From positions 716,517 through 780,516 of the forward strand of contig PLDC01000019.1 in NCBI GenBank assembly GCA_003134995.1: 64,000 nucleotides of DNA. Direction: 5' to 3'. Each line of letters begins with the position of its first letter. The stretch's first letter is position 1. This DNA comes from Acidobacteriaceae bacterium. GTDB lineage: Bacteria > Acidobacteriota > Terriglobia > Terriglobales > Acidobacteriaceae. Below the pieces are notes generated by a model. It had not been told where the DNA came from. It made no database searches and saw only the letters and a program-made list of their open reading frames with translations. Shown here in pieces: positions 26,080 to 31,709 of the stretch. The translations under genes and the position numbers were made by a program.

Positions 26080-26205
26080 ATGACGACATCGAAGCGGGAA
26101 GCATCGCAGGCCGGAAAAGACCTGCGCAATCCGAAAACTCCAAAACGCGACCGTGGCCCTATCGCATCTGATCTTGCGCAAGCCCGACGGAAGCCAAAGA
26201 AATGA
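26080..26205 (+). CDS. 41-residue basic peptide of unknown function
   Basis: A short gene with a strong ribosome-binding site (AAAGGAG, five bases before the ATG). The peptide is strongly basic and ends KPKK. Its middle, KDLRNPKTPKRDRG followed by IASDLAQ, resembles the short repeated motif of tiny basic proteins found on many bacterial elements (LRDG.T.K..K..AGSALSQ). That link is made from memory and is tentative. It lies between the DnaA-box-like array and the 302-residue gene, 104 bases before the latter, and may form one unit with it. Confidence 0.5.
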   Translation: MTTSKREASQAGKDLRNPKTPKRDRGPIASDLAQARRKPKK

Positions 26206-26309
26206 ACAACAACTAACCGCGCAGGGCATGACTACCGGTGCCTGCCCTGTGCGCTGACGTGAAACAGGAAGTGGGCTCGACGCCCATCTAAGAATGATAG
26301 GTAGGAGCG

Positions 26310-27218
26310 ATGAGGGAAGAAGAACAGCAGCGAGGCATCGCCGAGTTCACCAATCGTCTCGCCAAAAGCGGCCTCGAGATCATCGAGCACAACCGACCAT
26401 GGCCGAATCGTCGCTCGACGTATTTTGAGATCGGCAAGCCCGATCGGCAAACCAACGTCGTGCTTTCCGACGAATTTATTCGCGATCTTCCCGGAACCCG
26501 CGAATACCAAGAGGCAGTCGATTCATACGCGACTGCGGTCGCAGGCCGCGTCCGGTGTGGATCTCCCAACCTCTTTTACTGCCTATCGCACGCGGCAATC
26601 AACGTGTCCGTGACCTGGCCAATTCAGGTGGCAGCGCTCGATAACATGCCATCAGCTTGGCTCCTGGTCGATGTAACGGACTCAACCAACGAAGGGCGAG
26701 GACGCATTGCCAAATGCTGCCTGAATGTCGAGCGGCACTTCGCTTACTCCGGCCGAACGACCCTAGACGACGTACGGGCTGCGACAAACAGGATACGAAA
26801 TGCGGTTGACGATGGGGCAGTCACGTTTCACGATCCGCAATCCCATCCCGAAAGATACCAGCGGATAAGAGACGAATCTGGAAGACCACGCCCGCGGAGG
26901 CCTCCTGCCGACATCCAGAAGTTTATAGCGGGTAAAACGTACATGCTGGCCTTCCAAATCCCCGAAGTGCCGGGAGAGATCTACGCCACGGACGCATGGG
27001 ACGCCGAATACTTGGGCGTGTCCAAGAAGGAACTATCTCAATCGGCATACGTGCTGCGAGCCCGCGGTCTGATCGACCTTGACCCGACCCTCAGCTTCGC
27101 GAGGCCATCCGACAAGCTAATTACAACGGGCTGGCCCGCCGCTATCGACTCAACCGTATCCGTTCGCGCACCGCAGGTATTTTCGCTATCACACCTGCCG
27201 AAAAAGAGGAATTGTTAA
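26310..27218 (+). CDS. Uncharacterised protein with C-terminal winged-helix-like segment
   Basis: A 302-residue soluble protein with no recognised family. A ribosome-binding site (TAGGAG) precedes the ATG. The central region contains a possible beta-rich fold (SAWLLVDVTDSTNEGRGR). The C-terminal region (YLGVSKKELSQSAYVLRARGLIDLDPT) reads like a winged helix, suggesting DNA binding or protein contact. The stop overlaps the TTG start of the GGDEF frame by seven bases. The -1 frame is also open and protein-like from 27083, so the two genes may represent a split or frameshifted single protein. The last ~45 residues in this frame are therefore doubtful. Confidence 0.65.
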   Translation: MREEEQQRGIAEFTNRLAKSGLEIIEHNRPWPNRRSTYFEIGKPDRQTNVVLSDEFIRDLPGTREYQEAVDSYATAVAGRVRCGSPNLFYCLSHAAINVSVTWPIQVAALDNMPSAWLLVDVTDSTNEGRGRIAKCCLNVERHFAYSGRTTLDDVRAATNRIRNAVDDGAVTFHDPQSHPERYQRIRDESGRPRPRRPPADIQKFIAGKTYMLAFQIPEVPGEIYATDAWDAEYLGVSKKELSQSAYVLRARGLIDLDPTLSFARPSDKLITTGWPAAIDSTVSVRAPQVFSLSHLPKKRNC

Positions 27219-27646
27219 CGGAACTGAAGAATTTCCTAGACCGGAATTCCGAGATCGCCGTCATGGTTATTGATCTTGACAGGTTCAAACAAGTGAACGA
27301 CACAAAAGGACACGCAGCAGGTGACGCTTGCCTGGAACACGTGATCCAAGCCATTGGGAGCTCCCTAGGTCGGAAGGGAACGCTCTACCGCTGGGGCGGA
27401 GACGAGTTTGCAGCGATACTTCCAGATTTCTCGACGGAAGAGGCGCTCGGCACGGCGGAACGGATTAGGAGAGCCATTGAAGACGCGAAAGCCGGCGGGG
27501 ACATCCCGGTCACCGCCAGCGTAGGCGTCTCTGCAAATGACCGAATGGAAAACCCAACCGCCGAAACACTACTAGACTCGGCGGATAAGGCGATGTACGC
27601 CTCGAAAAACAACGGGAAGAACCGTGTAACATCATGGCCCATCTGA
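27212..27646 (+). CDS. GGDEF-domain protein, short (possible diguanylate cyclase)
   Basis: A 144-residue protein that is nearly all GGDEF domain. It has VMVIDLDRFKQVNDTKGHAAGD (metal Asp and GHxxGD), the active-site loop YRWGGDEFA, and TASVGVSAND followed by ADKAMYASKNNGKNRV. The catalytic signature is intact, so c-di-GMP synthesis is possible. The inhibitory RxxD site is degenerate (RKGT), and the usual N-terminal DxLTGLxNR segment is missing from this start. The frame continues open upstream to 27083 with plausible sequence (NGLARRYRLNRIRSRTAG), but no ATG, GTG or TTG is available there. Expression may need coupling to, or slippage from, the upstream gene. Confidence 0.75.
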   Translation: MLTELKNFLDRNSEIAVMVIDLDRFKQVNDTKGHAAGDACLEHVIQAIGSSLGRKGTLYRWGGDEFAAILPDFSTEEALGTAERIRRAIEDAKAGGDIPVTASVGVSANDRMENPTAETLLDSADKAMYASKNNGKNRVTSWPI

Positions 27647-27817
27647 ACCCCTCAGGCTCTGGGAACCTCAAGGCAAACGGCCGCGCCAAAGAAATTTTCA
27701 TAGAAACTATTTCAGATCCGGAAGGTCAAAAGCCCAATTCAAACCGATTGGAATCAACGACAAGTCCCCAACGTTTTCCACAGCCTTCCACAGGAAAATC
27801 GACAAGGTAATTATCCC

Positions 27818-27846
27818 TTGACTACAAGGATAAGATATGGCATAGT
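27818..27846 (+). promoter_or_regulatory. Candidate sigma-70 promoter of the transposase gene
   Basis: TTGACT (27818-27823), a 17-base spacer and CATAGT (27841-27846) form a reasonable -35/-10 pair. The ATG at 27853 is only six bases beyond the -10 element and no Shine-Dalgarno sequence is present, which suggests a leaderless mRNA. Confidence 0.4.
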
Positions 27847-27852
27847 GAGTGC

Positions 27853-28824
27853 ATGAACTACCGCAAGTCTTCAATCAAACAGAGCATTCCCAAGGAACTT
27901 CGATACACCCGCCAGCAGTTTGACCGCGAGTTCCCAGATGATGACGCTTGCCTAGAGCAGGTCAAGGAACAGCGATTCCCCGGCGGTATGGCCGTGTGCC
28001 AGAAGTGCGAAGGGCCACGCAAGCATTACCGCGTAACTGGCCGCACTGCATTTGCGTGTGCCACTTGCGGGAATCACATCTACCCACTGGCGGGGACGAT
28101 CTTCGAGAAAAGCACTACTCCGCTTCGCATCTGGTTTCAGGCAATGTATCTGATGGGATCTACTCGTTGCGGGATCAGCGCGAAACAGATTCAGCGTGAA
28201 ACCGGAGTGACCTACAAAACCGCATGGCGCATGTTCCGCCAGATTCGCTCGTTGCTATCCGAACCTGATATGCAACTGGAGGGATCAACGGTCGAGGTAG
28301 ACGAGATGTACCACGGTGGCAAGCGCAAGAATGGGCGTGGCCGTCCGATGCGTGGCGATAAGCAAAAGACTGCCGTACTCGGAGTGGTTGAGCGCAAGGG
28401 CGGTCGTGTGATTGCCCGTACCTCAAACGATGTGACTGGCGACACCCTGCGCGGATTCGTGAAAGAATACGTGCTGCCAAAGAGCACCGTGTTTACCGAT
28501 GAGTTCGCCTCATACAATGGCTTGGATCAGATGCCGGGAATGGATTACCAGCACAAGCGAATCAATCACGAATCGAAGGTGTACGTCATGGGAGACGTTC
28601 ACACCAACACTATCGAAGGATTTTGGAGCTTAGTGAAGCGCGGGATCGGCGGGGTTTATCATTCGGTCAGTCAGAAGTATTTGCAGACTTATCTTGACGA
28701 GTATTCGTTCCGGTACAATCGCCGCGCTTCTGGGAACTTGATTTTCCCCGCGATGCTGGCGAAGGTTTCCGAAAAGGTGTCGTTGAAGCCTTCGTCACCA
28801 GTCGCAGAAAATCAGAACGTGTAA
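27853..28824 (+). mobile_element. IS1595-family (ISXO2-like) transposase
   Basis: A 323-residue DDE transposase. An N-terminal zinc ribbon uses Cys49/Cys52 and Cys69/Cys72. A helix-turn-helix region follows (ISAKQIQRETGVTYKTAWRM). The catalytic core gives D150 (VEVDEMYHGG), D216 (FTDEFASY) and E255 within HTNTIEGFWSLVKRGIGG, the ISXO2-like signature. The reading frame is complete, so the enzyme may be active. Terminal inverted repeats and target-site duplications could not be identified by eye, so element ends are not given. It sits between the GGDEF module and the zeta-type operon, supporting an accessory origin for this region. Confidence 0.88.
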
Positions 28825-28883
28825 ACGGAGGCGTATCGTTTTCGGACTGTTTCGCAGCTTGTCGTGTCATTGCCAAAACTCAG

Positions 28884-28908
28884 AATGGCCGCGTACTACG
28901 CGGCCATT
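28884..28908. terminator. Hairpin terminator between convergent genes
   Basis: AATGGCCGCG and CGCGGCCATT form a 10-bp perfect stem with a five-base loop, followed by CGTTT. It lies 60 bases after the transposase stop and downstream of the convergent zeta-type gene, so it may serve both directions. Confidence 0.65.
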
Positions 28909-29063
28909 CGTTTCACGAAATGATTTGAGTGCAAAGTTATACTCCCTGGCGCAAGCGTCTCTTTTGTTCGCCAACGTTGTGGCGCAAATTATCAATCATC
29001 TCAGTGCAAAACTGCTGTGCCAATTGAGTCGCAGAAGTCGGATTCGCGTGGAGAGCCTGAACA

Positions 29064-29876
29064 TCAGACCGTTCGCGCACTTCCGCATGACGCCTCATAG
29101 AGGGCTTGCGTGATCTTTTCTTTTGTAAGCGCACAGGTCAGCCCCTCCCTAATGGCCACTATGACAGCCTCATTATCGTACCTTACGGCCTCCAAATAGT
29201 CAATATCGGCGGTAAAAGATTCGGCCTCGTGACCCGTATTACTCAGAACCAAGAATGAAACATTTTTGTTGGAAATAAACAACTTACGCATTTTTAGGAA
29301 GGTTTTCCTCGAATCCCGGTGCATCCGCATGTGACTTTCGATTGGCACCGTTCTTCCCTGTTCCACTGCGCGTGGGAGAACTCCTTGAATGTACGCCTCG
29401 AATGGATGCCGATGCACAAAGATGACAACGACCTTACAGCGGGCCGCAAGAGCCATGTCAATTTTTTGCTTAGCGGATTTTTCGCTATTAAAGTTGCTGT
29501 CGTAAATTACTACTGCTTCCCGAAGCGCCTGCCGGGTTGCGGCGTTTCGCGTAATGGAGGTCGTTTTGCCCGCCCCGGTTCCTCCAGCCGTGAAAAGCGC
29601 GGGGCCGCCAATGCTTTCGCTCAGAATCCGCTCGAAAACGGCATCGGCCACTGATGCGGCCGAACGCTGCACCGCCGTAGCATACTTCAATTTGTTCTCG
29701 ATGCAGGCCGAGTAATCAGGAAATAGTTCTCTAGCCAGATCCGTCCCGACATGGATTCCATACCTGCGCCGATATTCTGCAATCAGGTTTTCCAGATCAG
29801 TGCGAACTAGGGCAATAGCACTTTCCTGAACTTGCTGAGCCTCTTCGGAGAGACCTTCACTACGAACAATGGACAT
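29064..29876 (-). CDS. Zeta-toxin-like P-loop kinase
   Basis: A 270-residue cytoplasmic protein. The ATG at 29876 is preferred because it starts two bases after the upstream gene's stop; longer frames would run back into that gene. The Walker A motif AGGTGAGKTTS lies at ~97-107, and YDSNFNSEKSAKQKIDMAL and FVHRHPFEAYIQGVLPRA follow, as in zeta/PezT-like kinases. Known zeta toxins phosphorylate UDP-N-acetylglucosamine and block wall synthesis. Related zeta-domain ATPases can have other roles. No epsilon or PezA antitoxin is present; the partner is a different, larger DNA-binding-type protein. The surrounding DNA is visibly AT-richer than the core genes. Confidence 0.78.
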   Translation of the reverse strand: MSIVRSEGLSEEAQQVQESAIALVRTDLENLIAEYRRRYGIHVGTDLARELFPDYSACIENKLKYATAVQRSAASVADAVFERILSESIGGPALFTAGGTGAGKTTSITRNAATRQALREAVVIYDSNFNSEKSAKQKIDMALAARCKVVVIFVHRHPFEAYIQGVLPRAVEQGRTVPIESHMRMHRDSRKTFLKMRKLFISNKNVSFLVLSNTGHEAESFTADIDYLEAVRYDNEAVIVAIREGLTCALTKEKITQALYEASCGSARTV

Positions 29877-29878
29877 GG

Positions 29879-30571
29879 CTAAATCGCCTCCCACTTCTTG
29901 GAATTCCCGACACGGCGAACTCTGGCCCCGTTCATTGCTTCCATGTCGGCTTTGATTAAATCCTTGTTCGATGGAATCTCCGAACTGAGCTGGTCTCCCT
30001 GCTTTAGCATTGCAGAGATTTGCATCTGCTGTAGCCCCACCGGATTCTGACGAAGCAGATGGACGATTGCGTCCCGCCGATGCGCTGCTAGTTCCTGCAT
30101 TTGAAATACGCGCGGGGGTCCCCACACATTACCCTCGTGGATTATTGCCGCCGCTTCCTTTTTCAATAAAATCCATCTACCTTCTTCGTCGCGGGAAATA
30201 TCTCCGTGTTGCGCGGCCCGAGTCCCTGCATTGGCTACGGTCCCTACCAATACCCGCTCATGAGTGCTCCCCAGTGCCACGATTCTCTCTCTAATCTCCC
30301 GCGTGGTAAGGGGCTCCCTCGTGCCCCTGACGATAGCAAGGGAGAGCGTAGTGGCTGTGGTATCAGCGATGCTGATCCAGACCCAATCAGGTTCCGCCTC
30401 TGGAGGCGCTGGTGGTCGAAATATAGAACCTGCATTGCTTCCACTGGCAGTAGAGTCACCACGCAGTAGCCTCTGTAGCGTGTCTGGAACAGATACACCC
30501 GCCTGCTGAAAAAGGCTCCTTGTGCGCTCGGCCTGCTCCAACAAGTTCGCCAAAGCGCGATAGGCTTCCAT
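29879..30571 (-). CDS. Winged-helix-like partner of the zeta-type gene (possible antitoxin/regulator)
   Basis: A 230-residue protein starting at the ATG at 30571; a TTG at 30613 would add 14 residues. It begins with a helical, possibly coiled-coil segment (RALANLLEQAERTRSLFQQ). A linker is followed by a winged-helix-like region (TTREIRERIVALGSTHERVLV...DEEGRWILLKK) and a second one near the C-terminus (QMQISAMLKQGDQ to GARVRRVG). No catalytic motif is seen. Its stop is two bases from the zeta-type start, so the genes are translationally coupled. An antitoxin or autoregulator role is inferred only from this arrangement; the fold differs from known epsilon antitoxins. Confidence 0.6.
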   Translation of the reverse strand: MEAYRALANLLEQAERTRSLFQQAGVSVPDTLQRLLRGDSTASGSNAGSIFRPPAPPEAEPDWVWISIADTTATTLSLAIVRGTREPLTTREIRERIVALGSTHERVLVGTVANAGTRAAQHGDISRDEEGRWILLKKEAAAIIHEGNVWGPPRVFQMQELAAHRRDAIVHLLRQNPVGLQQMQISAMLKQGDQLSSEIPSNKDLIKADMEAMNGARVRRVGNSKKWEAI

Positions 30572-30715
30572 CTCTAGTTTTAAGCTCGGACTCACACTGA
30601 AATAGTACCACAAGGAGGGTCAGCTATGACGGGAGGGGAGCGAATGATTTATGGCGGTATTCATTGCAAGATTTGACATACTTGCTCTGGCGGGATAATT
30701 ACCATCGACAAATCG

Positions 30716-30925
30716 TGTGACATCTGACCTTGTGGTCCTACCACTTTCTCTGAAATCCTGATCGAAGCGCGAAAATGACTTTGGAACCGCTTCCTAAGTT
30801 CCCTAAGTCATTTGTTTCCAAGATTTTAGTATCTAACTTCTTTGCCGCCTAGATTTTGCGGGGCAAAACTACTCTAACCCCATGATTCCAGATATCGAGG
30901 GGGGTGGGGAGGGTACCCGCAAATT
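30716..30925 (+). repeat. ~200-bp dispersed element, copy 1
   Basis: This stretch shares ordered blocks with 51820-52040: TGTGACATCTGACCTT, TAAGTCATT, TTAGTATCTAA, a TTGCGGGG block, ATGATTCCAGA, a G-rich run ending GGTACCC, and an AATTTTATT/AATATTT block. The blocks keep order, strand and approximate spacing. It fills the gap upstream of the CxxH-protein gene. No coding frame spans it. Confidence 0.75.
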
Positions 30926-30966
30926 TTATTCCGGCAAACCAGACCAGAGAATTGAGAGAAAAAAAT

Positions 30967-31638
30967 ATGGCAATGGGAAATGTTCCAAGATGTCAGCACA
31001 TCAAGATGAACGGGACGCAGTGCGGTTCGCCCGCGCTGCATCGGCGGCGGCAGTGCTTTTTTCACGAGCGCATCCGCCGCGAGCGGGCGAAGATCGCCAA
31101 AGACATGTCGACGCAACGCAGGTTCGACCTGCCGCTGCTTGAAGATGCGAACTCCGTGCAGGTGGCGCTGATGAAGACGATCCAAATGCTCGGCTCCGGG
31201 CGCCTCGACCACCGCACCGCCGGCCTGATGCTCTACGCGCTGCAAACCGCCAGCGTCAACATGCGCCAGGCGAACTTCGAAGCCGACGATGCCACCGACG
31301 TGGTGATCGAACGCGACAGCGTCCAGCGCACCGGGGTAGGCGACCCGCAGTGGGACGAAGATGATTTCCAGGAGCCCGAAGAAGAAGAAGGAGAATCGGA
31401 GAATGAAATAGAAAATGAAATCGAGAACGAAATAGAAAATGAAACAGAGGATGAAACAGGAGAAGAATCCGAGGAGCAAGCACCCGTAGCCGCAAGGTCG
31501 GCGCAGTCAGCGCCAGCCCGCAAAGTCCCAGCACCAGTAAAACCGCTGACCCTCCAGGAGACGCGAATGCAAGTAGAAGGCGTAGTCCGAAACTGGCTCC
31601 AAAAGAACGGAAGAGAGCCAGCAGTGAAGCCAGGCTAG
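30967..31638 (+). CDS. CxxH zinc-knuckle-like protein with acidic repeats
   Basis: A 223-residue protein. The ATG at 30967, with purine-rich GAGAGA upstream, is preferred over a GTG at 30904 inside the repeat element. The N-terminus has CQHIKMNGTQCGSPAL and QCFFH, a C-C-C-H zinc-binding pattern, then basic residues. A conserved-looking helix pair follows (LPLLEDANSVQVALMKTIQML and GLMLYALQTASVNM). The middle is extremely acidic, with repeats of ENEIENEI, and the C-terminus has QVEGVVRNWLQKNG. Similar proteins are numerous in soil acidobacterial genomes as far as I recall. The function is unknown; nucleic-acid contact is possible. Confidence 0.65.
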   Translation: MAMGNVPRCQHIKMNGTQCGSPALHRRRQCFFHERIRRERAKIAKDMSTQRRFDLPLLEDANSVQVALMKTIQMLGSGRLDHRTAGLMLYALQTASVNMRQANFEADDATDVVIERDSVQRTGVGDPQWDEDDFQEPEEEEGESENEIENEIENEIENETEDETGEESEEQAPVAARSAQSAPARKVPAPVKPLTLQETRMQVEGVVRNWLQKNGREPAVKPG

Positions 31639-31662
31639 AATCAGCACGCTAGAACCCAGAAT

Positions 31663-31707
31663 CTGAGCACTGAGAACTGAGAACTGAGAACTGAGAACTG
31701 AACTGAA
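31663..31707 (+). repeat. 7-bp tandem repeat (gaactga)
   Basis: Five to six copies of ctgagaa/gaactga lie between two convergent genes. A shorter tract of the same unit occurs at about 36716-36738. Confidence 0.85.
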
Positions 31708-31709
31708 AG

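Noticed and set aside
27647-28936. Terminal inverted repeats and target duplications of the IS1595-type element
   Set aside because: No convincing matched ends were found by eye on either side of the transposase gene.
28937-29098. 53-residue minus-strand frame overlapping the end of the zeta-type gene
   Set aside because: It could be a third operon gene (amphipathic C-terminus), but it lacks a ribosome-binding site and any recognised family.
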